Shown: in pieces, positions 1 through 8,896 of the stretch
How positions within the stretch are numbered: the stretch's first letter is position 1
How the letters are laid out: each line of letters starts with the position of its first letter
NCBI RefSeq assembly: GCF_000337835.1
Contig: NZ_AOLM01000002.1
Coordinates: forward strand, 62,001-126,000
Length of the DNA: 64,000 nucleotides
Direction: 5' to 3'
Origin: Haloferax sulfurifontis ATCC BAA-897
Lineage (GTDB): Archaea; Halobacteriota; Halobacteria; Halobacteriales; Haloferacaceae
Notes under the pieces: model-generated
Databases searched by the model: none
Told to the model about the DNA's origin: nothing
The model's input: only the letters and a program-made list of their open reading frames with translations
Program-made: the position numbers and the translations under genes

Positions 1-1231
1 CCTCGGGGTCGTCGGTCCAGACGCTCGTCTCGTTCGTCAGCTCGCGGCGGATGAGTTCGGCCTCCAGCGAGAGGTTCGTCAGGTAGCGGAACTCGTGTTT
101 GTTGAGCCGGCGCTTGAGCGCCTTCAGCGGGTCGCGGCCGTTCCGGTCGGCGTACTTGTCGAGTTCGGCGTCGAGGTCCGGGTTCGAGATGATGACGAGC
201 TGGGTGTCGATGTCCATCCCGATTCCCTTGTCCAGTTTGACGTGGCCCTCGTCGGGGACGTTCAGGAGCTTCTGGAGCAGGTCGGCGTGCTGGGTGGCGT
301 CCTCGACGATGGTGAGGAGGCCGTTGCCCTGCGAGAGCACGCCGTCGTAGCTGAACGCCTGCGGGTTCTTCCGCCCGCGGGAGTTCAGCTCGCGGAGCAT
401 GCTCGGCATCCACGACCCGACCAGTCGCTCCTTGGGCGAGCCGTCGTCCTCCGAGTGGAGGACGCCGACGCCGCGGCCGACGTCGACGACGTAGTTCTTC
501 ACCCGGAGGTGTTTCGGGTCCGTGACGGCGCTGAAGAGGTCGCTTTTCCCCGCCCGGCGGAACTCCTCTTCGAGGTAGGTGTACGCCTCCAGACAGAACG
601 GGTCGAGGTCCTCGTCCACGTCGATGGCGATGTGGTCGCCGTTCCTGCTGTTGAGGTCGGCGAGCAGTCGCTTGCGGACCTCGGCGGGGAACACCGAAAG
701 CGGGTGCGACTGGACCGGGCTCTCGTACCAGTCCTCGTCGTCGGCGTCGACCTCGCCGCCGTAGGACAGCCCGCGGGTGTCGTCGGCGTTGGCGACGTTC
801 CACTCGACGGTGTAGCGCCGCCCCGCGTCGGTCTTCGAGTACTCCCGAAGCCCGTTGATGAGACAGCGTTTCAACTCGGATTTGCCCGTGGCCGTCGGGC
901 CGTCGAACCAGACGATTTTCTCGGCTTTGCCGCGGTCGGCGGCGATGGTCCGCAGGTCGTCGACGAAGGCGTTGAGCACCTCCGTGTTGCCGAGGACCGC
1001 GTGCTCGCCGTCGTTGGCGGGGTCGTCGAAAAAGCGGTAGCGCTGTTTTTCCTCGCCCTGTTCGACCACCTGTCGGGTCCCCATCGACTCGATGGCCTCC
1101 AAGAGGTACTTCGACGCGTGGGAGGCGATAGACGGCGACTCGAACGCGGCGTCGACGTACTCGCCGAGGCTCATCGGCTCCTCGTAGGTGCCGCGGAGCG
1201 CCTCGTCCGCCTCGCGGATGTAGTCTCGCAT
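1..1231 (-). CDS. PrkA-family serine kinase/AAA protein, second copy (partial, C-terminus outside window)
   Basis: Reading from ATG at 1231 down to the left edge gives an open frame beginning MRDYIREADEALRGTYEE. It carries a Walker A motif GPTATGKS at about residues 111-118, followed by PrkA-type sequence (KSELKRCLINGLREY, then the VIISNPDLDAELDKY segment typical of the PrkA AAA core). PrkA proteins combine a AAA-type ATPase core with a C-terminal kinase-like domain and act as stress-linked Ser/Thr kinases or AAA proteases in bacteria. The gene starts 3 bp after the stop of the upstream PrkA gene, so the two are almost certainly co-transcribed. The C-terminal domain cannot be judged because the frame leaves the window. 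Confidence 0.85.
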   Translation of the reverse strand, partial: MRDYIREADEALRGTYEEPMSLGEYVDAAFESPSIASHASKYLLEAIESMGTRQVVEQGEEKQRYRFFDDPANDGEHAVLGNTEVLNAFVDDLRTIAADRGKAEKIVWFDGPTATGKSELKRCLINGLREYSKTDAGRRYTVEWNVANADDTRGLSYGGEVDADDEDWYESPVQSHPLSVFPAEVRKRLLADLNSRNGDHIAIDVDEDLDPFCLEAYTYLEEEFRRAGKSDLFSAVTDPKHLRVKNYVVDVGRGVGVLHSEDDGSPKERLVGSWMPSMLRELNSRGRKNPQAFSYDGVLSQGNGLLTIVEDATQHADLLQKLLNVPDEGHVKLDKGIGMDIDTQLVIISNPDLDAELDKYADRNGRDPLKALKRRLNKHEFRYLTNLSLEAELIRRELTNETSVWTDDPE

Positions 1232-1233
1232 GG

Positions 1234-3306
1234 TCACCCTTCGAGTTCGGCCTTCGCCACCTCCGCACCGGCGAACTCGAGCACCTCCCGTGCGCCGTCG
1301 CGCGAGTAGCCCTGGTCGACGAGCGCGTCGATCCACGCGTTGCGCTCGTCGTCGTCCAGTTCGTTCGCGCTCACGAGCGCCGAGAAGTTGATGTTGTGCT
1401 TCTTGTCCTCCCAGAGCTTGCGTTCGAGGGCGCGGCGGAGGCGGTCGTTGTCCTGCGGGTTGAACGACGTCCCCTCGCGGGCGCGCCGGGAGACCCAGTT
1501 GGAGACCTCCTGTCGGAAGTCGTCCTTGCGGTCCTCGGGGATGTTGAGCTTCTCTTCGACCGCGCGGAGGAACTTCTCGTCGGGCTCTTGGTCGCGGCCC
1601 GTCAGTTCGTCTTCGACCGTCGCGTCGTCGATGTAGGCCATGACGTGGTCCATGTACTTCTCGCCCTGCCGGCGAATCTCGTCGATGTCGTAGGCGAGGG
1701 CGTGGCGCACGTCCTCGATGGCGCGCTCTTTGTACTCCTCGCGGACCATCTCGAGGTAGCGGTGGTAGCGTTCGAGGTTCTCCTCGGGAATCGACCCGTG
1801 GTTTTCGAGGTTCTCTTCGAGGTGGGTGAACGAGGACAGCGGCGAGAGGTAGCCCCGACCGCGGTGGGTCGCGTCCATGATGGCCTCGGCGATTTCGTCG
1901 CCGATGAACCGGGCGGAAACGCCGTCCATCCCCTCGGCGATGTCGGCTTTCTTCTCGCCCTCCTCGCGGAGTTTGCGCACGTCCACGTCGTCGCCGTCGT
2001 CCAGCTCGCCGTTGTAGGCCTTCGCCTTCTGAACGAGCGAGATGGTGTCGGAGTCGGGTTCGACGATGCGCGTCAGGACGCCGAACAGCCCGGACATCTC
2101 CAGGGTGTGCGGCTCGACGTGGATGTCTGGCACGTCGGCGTTCCGGAGCATCTTCCGGTAGATTTCGGCCTCCTGTTCGTATTCGAGGACGTACGGGAAG
2201 TCGATGCGCTTGGTCCGGTCGTTGAACGCCTCCATCTTCTCGTCGCCTTTCTTCTCGCGGTACTCGGGCATGTTCGTCCGCCCGACGATGACCTGGTCGA
2301 TGTCGATTCGGGGGTTGTTCTTCGGCTTGATGGTCTGTTCCTGCGAGGCGTGCAGGAAGTCGTAGAGGAACTCCCGCTGGAGCTTCAGCAGTTCCTCGCC
2401 GGAGAAGATGCCGCGGTTCGCGTTACAGAACGCGCCGGCGTAGTCGAACGCCCGGGGGTCGGACTCGCCGTACACCGCGAGTTTCGAGTAGTTGACGTCG
2501 CCGGTGAGTTCGGTCTCGTCTTGGTTCTTCTTGTCCTTCGGCTCGAACGTCTCGATGCACTGGCGTTTGTTCTCGGAGGCGACGAGCCGGACGATTTCGA
2601 TGTGGTTCTCGACGACCTCCTCCAAGTCGTCGTCGTAGTGGGCGAGCAGTCGGTCCATGTAGAACTCCGAGGCGGGGTCTAACGCCTGGTCGTTCCGGAT
2701 GGTGTAGGGCGCGTCGAGGTTCTCGTTCAACTGCTCGATGACCACGTCGCGCTGTTCCTGCGGGAGCAACACGAGCGGGTCCTGATTCATCGGCGACTGG
2801 ACCACGTCGTCGGACGGGTCCTGGTCGCGGATGACGTCGCCGATGTTCGTCCACCGGAAGGTGTACATCCGCCCCTCGTCGGACATGGTGTAGTCCTCGA
2901 AGTAGCGGCGGGCAATCCAGTCGAAGTGCGACTTCCCGGAGCCGACGGGGCCCAAGAGGAGTTTGATGCGCTTTTCGGGGCCGAGGCCGCGGGCCCCCGA
3001 TTTCACCTTGTTGACGAACTCGTGTATCGACTCGTGCACTTCGCGGCCGTAGAAGACGTTCTCTCCGTCATGAAGGGGGTCTTCGGAGGCCATGAGGTAC
3101 TCCACGACGCCCGCGTCCTCGTCGTAACGGGTGCCGTAGAAGTCGAACATGTCCGCCACGCGCTGGTGGGCGTTGCGAGCGATCTTTGGGTGAGCGTAGA
3201 CCTCTTCCAAGTACCACTCGAAGCTCTTGGCCTCGCGGAGGTCCGCGGGCACGGAGTCTTTGTAGTGCTTGCTCAGGTCTGCGAGTGTTTCAATTTCGCC
3301 GGTCAT
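1234..3306 (-). CDS. prkA: PrkA-family serine protein kinase / AAA protein
   Basis: A 690-residue protein, close to the usual PrkA length (about 640-690). The Walker A motif GPVGSGKS lies at residues 119-126 after an N-terminal segment containing WYLEEVYAHPKIARNAHQR, typical of PrkA. A segment around NRGIFSGEELLKLQ matches the PrkA AAA core. The ATG at 3306 is the first in-frame start and no upstream coding signal exists. In bacteria PrkA acts with a VWA/DUF444 protein and SpoVR; in haloarchaea these commonly cluster, so partners may lie just left of the window. The next gene begins 3 bp downstream and is a second PrkA homologue. Confidence 0.9.
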   Translation of the reverse strand: MTGEIETLADLSKHYKDSVPADLREAKSFEWYLEEVYAHPKIARNAHQRVADMFDFYGTRYDEDAGVVEYLMASEDPLHDGENVFYGREVHESIHEFVNKVKSGARGLGPEKRIKLLLGPVGSGKSHFDWIARRYFEDYTMSDEGRMYTFRWTNIGDVIRDQDPSDDVVQSPMNQDPLVLLPQEQRDVVIEQLNENLDAPYTIRNDQALDPASEFYMDRLLAHYDDDLEEVVENHIEIVRLVASENKRQCIETFEPKDKKNQDETELTGDVNYSKLAVYGESDPRAFDYAGAFCNANRGIFSGEELLKLQREFLYDFLHASQEQTIKPKNNPRIDIDQVIVGRTNMPEYREKKGDEKMEAFNDRTKRIDFPYVLEYEQEAEIYRKMLRNADVPDIHVEPHTLEMSGLFGVLTRIVEPDSDTISLVQKAKAYNGELDDGDDVDVRKLREEGEKKADIAEGMDGVSARFIGDEIAEAIMDATHRGRGYLSPLSSFTHLEENLENHGSIPEENLERYHRYLEMVREEYKERAIEDVRHALAYDIDEIRRQGEKYMDHVMAYIDDATVEDELTGRDQEPDEKFLRAVEEKLNIPEDRKDDFRQEVSNWVSRRAREGTSFNPQDNDRLRRALERKLWEDKKHNINFSALVSANELDDDERNAWIDALVDQGYSRDGAREVLEFAGAEVAKAELEG

Positions 3307-3886
3307 TGTTCGTGGAGCCTCGTCGGACCAGCCGTCCGGAGACGACCGAGGGCGACGCGCCCGCGTTCGCGGGTCGCAGACGACACACCCAGAGCCACGG
3401 ACCCGCGGCGACAGACCGCGGGCGGTGAATCGAAGTGCGTCGCCGCCGCTACGCGCTCACGACGGGTCGGCGACGGGCGACAGAATCGGCGATTTGCGGA
3501 CGATGCGTGACGGCTCGCTCGGCCCGGGGACCGAGACTACCAATCAATGAGAGACGTTAACATATAACGCTTTCTGTGAAAGTAGTCAACTGATTGTCTC
3601 GAACGCCAACCAATCCAGATACGTACCACATCGGGTGACCCTTCGACTGACCGACGTGTGTCGATTTAATCGGCGATTCAGTCCGTTGGCGGTCTCGTTA
3701 ATCTCGTCGGCTGGGATTCATGTCGTCTCCGTCCGGTCACGTTTGAGGGGTGAACCACGCCGTCGAGTCGGCGTCAAGCCGCTGTCGAGCCGCCGTCGCG
3801 GCGACGCGCGAGCGCGACGCGAGGGCGCGACCGGCGGGCGCGGCGGAAGCGGGAAGGCTTAGGACGCGCGGCGGACTAGCACGCCC
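3307..3886. other. 580-bp intergenic region upstream of prkA and of the DUF5820-like gene
   Basis: No ORF here looks like a protein: frames are short with composition typical of chance GC-rich reading. It contains an AT-rich patch at about 3540-3620 (GTTAACATATAACG at 3555-3568) that could hold the prkA promoter on the minus strand, which would leave a long leader of roughly 220 nt. On the plus strand a TATA-like GGCTTAGGA near 3852-3860 sits about 27-30 bp before the ATG at 3887, as expected for a leaderless transcript of that gene. Confidence 0.45.
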
Positions 3887-4267
3887 ATGACCGACCTGCC
3901 CGACGGGTGGACGCTCTGGAACGACGAACCCGAGGGGCGGCGCATCCTCGCGTATCGCCCCGACGTGTTCAACGAGAGCGCCTTCCCCGCCGAGTGCATG
4001 CCGACCGTCTTCGTCTGGAACGGGTCGCGGGCGAACCGTCCGGGCGCGACGCAGATACGCACCGAGACGTGGCACGCGGTGCTCTATCTCGAACCCGAAA
4101 TCGAGGTCGTCGTCGAGGCGTTCGACTCCCGCGAGGCGGCCGTCGAGGGGGCGACCGACATCGCCGGGCGGTTTTCCGACGGCGAGATAGACTACCGGAG
4201 CGCCTACCAGGTCCCCCGCGAGGACTACTTCGCGAAGCTCGACGAGCTGACCGGGCGGGAGCCTTAA
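3887..4267 (+). CDS. Haloarchaeal conserved hypothetical (DUF5820-like)
   Basis: A 126-residue soluble acidic protein beginning MTDLPDGWTLWNDEPEGRRI. It has no signal peptide, membrane segment or Cys pair. The opening 'LPDGWTLWNDEP' followed by a strand-rich middle (LYLEPEIEVVVEAFDSREAA) resembles a family found only in haloarchaea that I believe is DUF5820; the function is unknown. ATG 3887 is preceded at about -30 by a TATA-like element, supporting a leaderless start. It lies 24 bp upstream of the UPF0179 gene on the same strand and may be co-transcribed with it. Confidence 0.75.
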   Translation: MTDLPDGWTLWNDEPEGRRILAYRPDVFNESAFPAECMPTVFVWNGSRANRPGATQIRTETWHAVLYLEPEIEVVVEAFDSREAAVEGATDIAGRFSDGEIDYRSAYQVPREDYFAKLDELTGREP

Positions 4268-4291
4268 CCACCTCGCAGGAGAACCACCGCT

Positions 4292-4741
4292 ATGACCTCC
4301 GTCACTCTCGTCGGTGCCCGCCTGACCGACCCCGGCACCGAGTTCGTCTACCGCGGCGAATCGAGCGCCTGCGAGGGCTGTCCGTACCGCCGCCAGTGTC
4401 TCAACCTCACCGAGGGCGTCCGCTATCGGGTCCTCGACGTGCGCGAGAACACGCAGGTTCTCGACTGCGCCGTCCACGACGAGGGCGTCCGCGCGGTCGA
4501 GGTCGAGCCGGCCCCGGTCACGGCGAACGTCCCCTCGAAGGGCGCGTACGCCGGGAGCAAGGCCAGCCTGCAGGGTCCCTGCCCGCACACCGAGTGCCCG
4601 AGCCACGAGTACTGCGTCCCCGAGGGGGCGGAGTTCGACCAGGAGTACCGCATCCACGACGTACTGGGCGACCCCCCGCACGACCACTGCCACCTCGACC
4701 GGAACCTGACGCTCGTCGAGTTCGAACCCGCCGACGAATAG
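4292..4741 (+). CDS. UPF0179 family Cys-rich protein
   Basis: A 149-residue protein matching the archaeal UPF0179 pattern: it opens VTLVGARLTDPGTEFVY, then has ACEGCPYRRQC (C-x2-C-x5-C, residues about 30-38), a single Cys in VLDCAVHD, and a second cluster PCPHTECPSHEYC (C-x4-C-x5-C, about 95-106) followed by DHCH. This number and spacing of Cys/His suggests a metal centre, zinc or iron-sulfur, but no activity has been assigned to the family as far as I know. Start ATG 4292 is 24 bp after the preceding stop. Confidence 0.85.
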   Translation: MTSVTLVGARLTDPGTEFVYRGESSACEGCPYRRQCLNLTEGVRYRVLDVRENTQVLDCAVHDEGVRAVEVEPAPVTANVPSKGAYAGSKASLQGPCPHTECPSHEYCVPEGAEFDQEYRIHDVLGDPPHDHCHLDRNLTLVEFEPADE

Positions 4742-4831
4742 GGCTTTTCTGCGGTTCTCGGTCGCCGACGCGGTGACTCGAATCCTCGGGGAGGGCGACG
4801 AACAGACGGGAGAACCGAGAGAGCCGACCGA

Positions 4832-5698
4832 CTACGGGAGCGTGCCGACCTTCTCGCCGGCGTAGCCGAAGATGTCCGCGTAGCCGTACGCCGAAAGGAG
4901 AATGGGGTAGAAGTCGCGGTCGGCGACGAACTGCTCGGCGTCGGCGCGGGCGAACGTCTCGCCCGCCGAGACGGGTTCGAAGTTGGTCGCGTGGACCTCG
5001 TACTGGTCGGCCGGCGGCTTGGGAAGCCGTTCGAGCAGGCGGAACACGTCGAGGCTGTGCTCCTCGGGGATGCCGAGTTTCAGCCGGTCGTCTTCGGTCT
5101 GCGACGCGGTTTCGTCGGGTGCGCCGCCGTCTTTCCCCCCGTCGCTCGCAATCGCGGGCGCGGGGAGGGCGTTGGTCGCGGTGAGGAACGCCCGGATGAG
5201 CCAGTAGGCGTTGTCGGCGGCCTCGTCGGACTTCTGGAGGCCGGCTTCGACCTCGATGGTGTGGGCGTGTTCGATGAGGCGGCCCTCCGCGAAGTGGTTC
5301 GTCTCGACGGCCACGTCGACCGGGAGGCGAGGGAGAATCGACCGGGAGATGGCGTCGACCGTGTCCACGATGGCGAACGGCTCGGCGTACGACTGGGTGG
5401 AGTGAATCGAGAAGGCCGTGGTGCCGCGGACCTCGCGGCCGAGGTCGTGGGCGAGGCGTCGCTCGTGGCTCTCGGCGTTTGGGTCGCCGGGGAACGCCCG
5501 GTTGAGGTCGTCGTCGAGGTAGCGCTCGTCCGCCGCCAGCGCCTCCTCGTTGGCGACGATGAGCTTCACCGGCCGCTCGACGTCGGGTTCCTCCGCGACG
5601 AATCGCTCGATGGCGCGAGCACCACAGGGCTCGTCGCCGTGGATGGACCCGACGACCGACACTTCCGGCGTGCCGTCACCGAGTTCGTAGATTCGCAT
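4832..5698 (-). CDS. Succinylglutamate desuccinylase/aspartoacylase family protein
   Basis: A 288-residue zinc-dependent deacylase of the AstE/AspA branch of the M14 carboxypeptidase fold. Near the N-terminus VVGSIHGDEPCGARAIERF provides the His-x2-Glu zinc ligands, and AFSIHSTQSYAEPF at about residue 96-105 provides the third His. A segment resembling the family's RYLDDDLNRAFPG substrate-binding signature is at about 59-71. The natural substrate (N-acyl amino acid) cannot be read from the sequence. An insertion near residues 185-200 (low complexity, GGKDGGAPDE) is likely a haloarchaeal loop. Monocistronic; convergent with the upstream UPF0179 gene. Confidence 0.85.
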   Translation of the reverse strand: MRIYELGDGTPEVSVVGSIHGDEPCGARAIERFVAEEPDVERPVKLIVANEEALAADERYLDDDLNRAFPGDPNAESHERRLAHDLGREVRGTTAFSIHSTQSYAEPFAIVDTVDAISRSILPRLPVDVAVETNHFAEGRLIEHAHTIEVEAGLQKSDEAADNAYWLIRAFLTATNALPAPAIASDGGKDGGAPDETASQTEDDRLKLGIPEEHSLDVFRLLERLPKPPADQYEVHATNFEPVSAGETFARADAEQFVADRDFYPILLSAYGYADIFGYAGEKVGTLP

Positions 5699-5818
5699 TG
5701 CCGGTTCCTAGAACTGGACGCTAATGGACCTTTAGATTCTCCCGGTTCGCGCCGCTTTCGCCGACGCGTCAGCCGAGACAGTCGCCTCGGAACTGCGGCA
5801 TCTCCGGGTCCGACGCGG

Positions 5819-6304
5819 TCAGTGGTCGAGTTCCTCGGCGTACTCGTAGTCGGCGGGATAGGCGGTCGCGCGGTGTCCGTCGAGGGCGATCTGCCAGCCG
5901 TGGAGCGCCGTCGGGTCGTCCAGCGCCGCCCGGAGGGTCGCGCGCACGTCGTCCACGTCGACGCCGTAGAAGTCGCTCGGGACGCCGCGGATGTACTCCA
6001 GCGCCGTCTCGAACAGCGACCGCATCCCCGCGTCGTTCTCGAAGTCGAAGTGCTTGTACGCGCCGGCGGCGACCTGCACCATCCCGTGGAGGAAGGCGCT
6101 TTCGGCGGTCCCCGCGCCGTAGTTGTACCACTCGTCTTCGAAGCAGTCGTGGCTCTCGTGGAAGTCGCCGGAGTTGAACAGGCGGACGCCGTGTTCGACC
6201 GCCCGCCGGAGCGTCGCGTGCTCCCACGTCCGCAGGTCGTCGTCCCACCCCGACGGGTTGCCGAGCGGCGGGGCGACGCTCGGGTCGCGGGTGTGTTCGT
6301 CCAT
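5819..6304 (-). CDS. DUF309 domain-containing protein
   Basis: A 161-residue soluble protein. The central helical segment [18 protein letters not shown], followed by [24 protein letters not shown], is the hallmark of DUF309, a small metal-binding-looking family with conserved His, Glu and Trp whose function is unknown. ATG 6304 ([15 protein letters not shown]) is the first in-frame start after a non-coding patch; longer frames in this region are shadows. It is divergent from the small zinc-finger gene at 6394, sharing an 89-bp gap. Confidence 0.85.
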   Translation of the reverse strand: MDEHTRDPSVAPPLGNPSGWDDDLRTWEHATLRRAVEHGVRLFNSGDFHESHDCFEDEWYNYGAGTAESAFLHGMVQVAAGAYKHFDFENDAGMRSLFETALEYIRGVPSDFYGVDVDDVRATLRAALDDPTALHGWQIALDGHRATAYPADYEYAEELDH

Positions 6305-6393
6305 GTGAGTCAGGGCGACCGGGAGGCCGGTAACTCCATCGGTGGCGCAATCGGTCGCGCGGTTTTTTCCTGCTGGCGCGACAACGGTCGGAC

Positions 6394-6582
6394 GTGACGG
6401 ACGCGATAGACTGCACCTACTGCGGGAGCGACGTTCGGCGTCACGACCCCGTCTTCGTGGAGGAACTCGACGCCGGCGAGCGCGTGCCGGCGGGCGCGTT
6501 CTGCAACTACGCGTGCCTCTCGTCGCACATCGACGCGGCGGGGCTCGCGACCGGAGCGTCCTGCGAGTGGCGACCGGAGTAG
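6394..6582 (+). CDS. Small zinc-finger-type haloarchaeal protein (62 aa)
   Basis: GTG at 6394 opens a 62-residue frame with CTYCGSD at residues 7-13 and [10 protein letters not shown] at about 37-46, i.e. C-x2-C followed by C-x3-C/H. This arrangement suggests a single zinc-binding treble-clef-like fold, as in many haloarchaeal micro-proteins. No ATG is available in frame. A run of T residues lies about 25 bp upstream (GGTTTTTTCC), an acceptable TATA-like element. Function unknown. Confidence 0.6.
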   Translation: MTDAIDCTYCGSDVRRHDPVFVEELDAGERVPAGAFCNYACLSSHIDAAGLATGASCEWRPE

Positions 6583-6743
6583 TCTCCGGACCCGCTCGCC
6601 CCGGTCCGGCCGACCGGACCGGGGGCCGTGTTCGCCTCGTCTGCGGCGTCGCCGTTGTCGGTCTCCTCGTCGTCGAGCGGCTCGGCGGCCTCGTCTGACG
6701 TTTCGCAACGTTTTAGCGGTCCCCCTGTCGTACTTGAGTACGC

Positions 6744-6827
6744 GCGAGGGTAGCTAAGTCAGGAAAAAGCGGCGGACTCAAGATCCGCTCCCGTAGGGGT
6801 CCGTGGGTTCAAATCCCTCCCCTCGCA
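6744..6827 (+). tRNA. tRNA-Leu (anticodon CAA)
   Basis: A complete class II tRNA. The 7-bp acceptor stem is GCGAGGG (6744-6750) with CCCTCGC (6820-6826) and discriminator A6827. The anticodon arm GCGGA-CTCAAGA-TCCGC gives anticodon CAA, reading UUG. A long variable arm and T-loop GGGTTCAAATCCC are present. No intron is seen and CCA is not encoded. A TATA-like TTTTAGC at about 6710-6716 lies roughly 30 bp upstream. Confidence 0.95.
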
Positions 6828-7641
6828 CTTCTGCCGAAACACGACGCGATGAGCGGCGAGTACGCCCTGCGGGATTCGAATCGGGGAGCGGAAGCGACCG
6901 TGGTGGACCTCCTCCACAGGTGAGCATACGGACGCCGAGGAGGACCGCCGTGCCAATATAAACCGACCGATCGACCGCCGACGCCGTCGTTTCTACTCCC
7001 GTGAGCTTCTCGGCCACGCCGCCGCGACAGCGACGCCACGCGTCTCCAGCGGCATCCCGAACGATTCATCATGAACAGACCACGTTTCCGGTGAAAAGGG
7101 CCGGAGGGGAGCCGACCGAGGACGACATTCGACGACGACTTCGACTAGGCTGTCGGCCGAACTGACTATCAGTGTTCTCTGACTGTCCAAAATATATCAG
7201 AAACATTCATTATGTTATCGGGCCTACTGTAGTGTTGCCGGAAGCGCAAGGACGCACCGGATGACCAAACCGAATCCCTCGGACGACGTGAAAGGCGTCG
7301 ACGACGGTACGCATCGCAAGGTGCGGAGGAATGGAATCGACACGAACACCGAGTCTTTCGTAACAGGAAGACGAGGTCAAAGTGCCGAAGAGGAACCGAA
7401 ACAGCCCCGTAACCGCTCTGCGAGCGAGTGGCAGGAAGACCAAGTACCGGACCACGAGGAATCGGAGTTCGGGAACTCGGCGCAAGCCGAAAACGGTCGT
7501 GAGGGTTGTGGAAAACGTCTTCCGTCCGGGTTCTAATTGCGGATTCTGGCTTTTCCGTTATCTGCCCTTCGAGCGAGTGGTCCGCCTCGCGGGGGCGCGC
7601 AGTTCACGACCCGTCGAGTCGGTGGCGCGTCGGCGACGACG
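6828..7641. other. 814-bp low-coding region downstream of tRNA-Leu
   Basis: Base composition falls below that of the neighbouring genes, particularly at 7170-7220 (AAAATATATCAGAAACATTC) and 7300-7560, and no frame shows the codon use of the flanking genes. No copy of the tRNA 3' end, integrase or transposase was found, so an inserted element cannot be demonstrated. Position just after a tRNA is a common integration target, so decayed foreign DNA is possible. The one plus-strand ORF with some protein character is listed separately. Confidence 0.4.
7261..7536 (+). CDS. Doubtful 91-aa hydrophilic ORF in the post-tRNA region
   Basis: The frame starting MTKPNPSDDVKGVDDG encodes a highly polar protein rich in Glu, Arg, Asn and Ser with no recognisable motif. 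Third-codon-position GC is clearly lower than in neighbouring genes, which fits either horizontally acquired DNA or a chance ORF. No convincing TATA-like element is at -25 to -30. I list it only because it is the sole plausible reading of this stretch. Confidence 0.2.
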   Translation: MTKPNPSDDVKGVDDGTHRKVRRNGIDTNTESFVTGRRGQSAEEEPKQPRNRSASEWQEDQVPDHEESEFGNSAQAENGREGCGKRLPSGF

Positions 7642-7938
7642 TTACGGCCGAACCAACTGACTCATCAGTCGCAGATACTCCGAGGCGACGAGCGGTTCGT
7701 CGGCCGCGGTCCGCTCGACGGCCGCCACGCCGTGTTTCAGTTTCTCCTTGAGCGGACTCGGCGGCACCTTGTGGCCGACCACGCGAGACGCCGTCTCGAC
7801 GTGCTCCAACGCGGTCTCGGCGTCGCCGGCTCTGACCGCCGCTCTGGCGTCGTCGAAGGACGCCGCGAGCGACTCGCGGAGCCGCGCCGGGAGGTCGATA
7901 GCGTCTGACACGCCACGAGGTAAACCGCCCATCGACAT
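7642..7938 (-). CDS. Conserved hypothetical protein (98 aa)
   Basis: A short helical protein: ARLRESLAASFDDARAAVRAGD, then VETASRVVGHKVPPSPLKEKLKHGV and SEYLRLMSQLVRP. The alternating charged/hydrophobic pattern suggests two or three helices. Two in-frame starts are close together, ATG 7938 (MSMGGLP) and ATG 7932 (MGGLP). It is divergent from the inositol-phosphatase gene at 8003, leaving about 65 bp for both promoters, so the much longer overlapping minus frames are not credible. Function unknown. Confidence 0.6.
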   Translation of the reverse strand: MSMGGLPRGVSDAIDLPARLRESLAASFDDARAAVRAGDAETALEHVETASRVVGHKVPPSPLKEKLKHGVAAVERTAADEPLVASEYLRLMSQLVRP

Positions 7939-8002
7939 AAGCCACCGGGCCGCGCCGCCGTCGGGTCGGTGGATATAGGCACCTGCCGGTCCTGCCACGC
8001 CC

Positions 8003-8800
8003 ATGAACGAACTCGACGCCCGAGCGGACCGGGCACAGCGCGCGGCCCGAGACGGCGGCGCGGTCGCGCGGCGCGCCTTCAGAACCGGCGTCGCCGTCGA
8101 GACGAAAAGCGGGAAGACGGACGTGGTCACGCAGGCCGACAGAGACGCCCAGCGCCGCGTCGTCGACCGAATCCGCGGTGCGTTCCCCGACGACCCCATC
8201 GTCGGCGAGGAAGAAGACGAACTCAAGTCGGTTCCCGAGTCGGGGCCGGCGTGGGTCGTCGACCCCATCGACGGCACGAACAACTTCGTGCGCAACGTGC
8301 CGGTCTGGGCGACCGCGGTCGCCGCCGTCCGCGACGGGGAGCCGATCGCGGCGGCCAACTACCTGCCCGCGCTCGACGACTGCTACGCGGCCGACGACGA
8401 GACGGCCTACCGAAACGGCGAGGAGATTTCGGTGAGCCAGCGCGACGACCCCGAGACGTGTACGGTCTGTCCGACGTTCTGGTGGGACTACGACGCCCGC
8501 GACGAGTACGCGGCGGCGACCCGCGCCATCGTCACGCGCTTCGGCGACCTGCGGCGCTACGGGAGCATGCAGGTCGTGCTCTCGTACGTCGCCGACGGTT
8601 CGCTCGACGGCGTTATCACCAACAAGCGGGCGAACCCGTGGGACTCGGTCGCCGGCGCGCACCTCGTTCGGATGGCCGGGGGTACGGTCACCGACCTCGA
8701 CGGGGACGAGTGGCGACACGACTCTGAGGGACTGGTCGCCTCGAACGGGCGCGTCCACGACGCGGTGCTCGAAGCGGCGCGGGAAATCGACGGCCGGTAA
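8003..8800 (+). CDS. Inositol monophosphatase/FBPase family protein
   Basis: A 265-residue member of the Mg-dependent, Li-sensitive phosphatase superfamily. Motif 1, IVGEEED, is at about residues 70-76; motif 2, WVVDPIDGTNNF, at about 85-96 supplies the metal-binding DPIDGT; motif 3, ANPWDSVAGAHLVRMAGG, near residue 215-232 is the C-terminal WDxxAG signature. All metal ligands appear intact. In archaea this family dephosphorylates inositol-1-phosphate or fructose-1,6-bisphosphate; sequence alone does not choose. ATG 8003 follows a TATA-like GGATATAGG at about -30. Confidence 0.9.
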   Translation: MNELDARADRAQRAARDGGAVARRAFRTGVAVETKSGKTDVVTQADRDAQRRVVDRIRGAFPDDPIVGEEEDELKSVPESGPAWVVDPIDGTNNFVRNVPVWATAVAAVRDGEPIAAANYLPALDDCYAADDETAYRNGEEISVSQRDDPETCTVCPTFWWDYDARDEYAAATRAIVTRFGDLRRYGSMQVVLSYVADGSLDGVITNKRANPWDSVAGAHLVRMAGGTVTDLDGDEWRHDSEGLVASNGRVHDAVLEAAREIDGR

Positions 8801-8896
8801 CACCGACGGGCCGGGAGGTGAGTGGCCTCCGACGGCAGTCGACGACCCGAATCCCCATCCGCAAGTGCGAAGTCACCCCCCATCAGAAGGGATAGC

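Noticed and set aside
6868..6890. Possible second tRNA T-arm (GGATTCGAATCGGG) after tRNA-Leu
   Set aside because: No acceptor stem, D-arm or anticodon arm can be built around it.
7604..8803. A 399-codon minus ORF
   Set aside because: Antisense to the inositol-phosphatase-family gene, whose three metal-binding motifs are intact.
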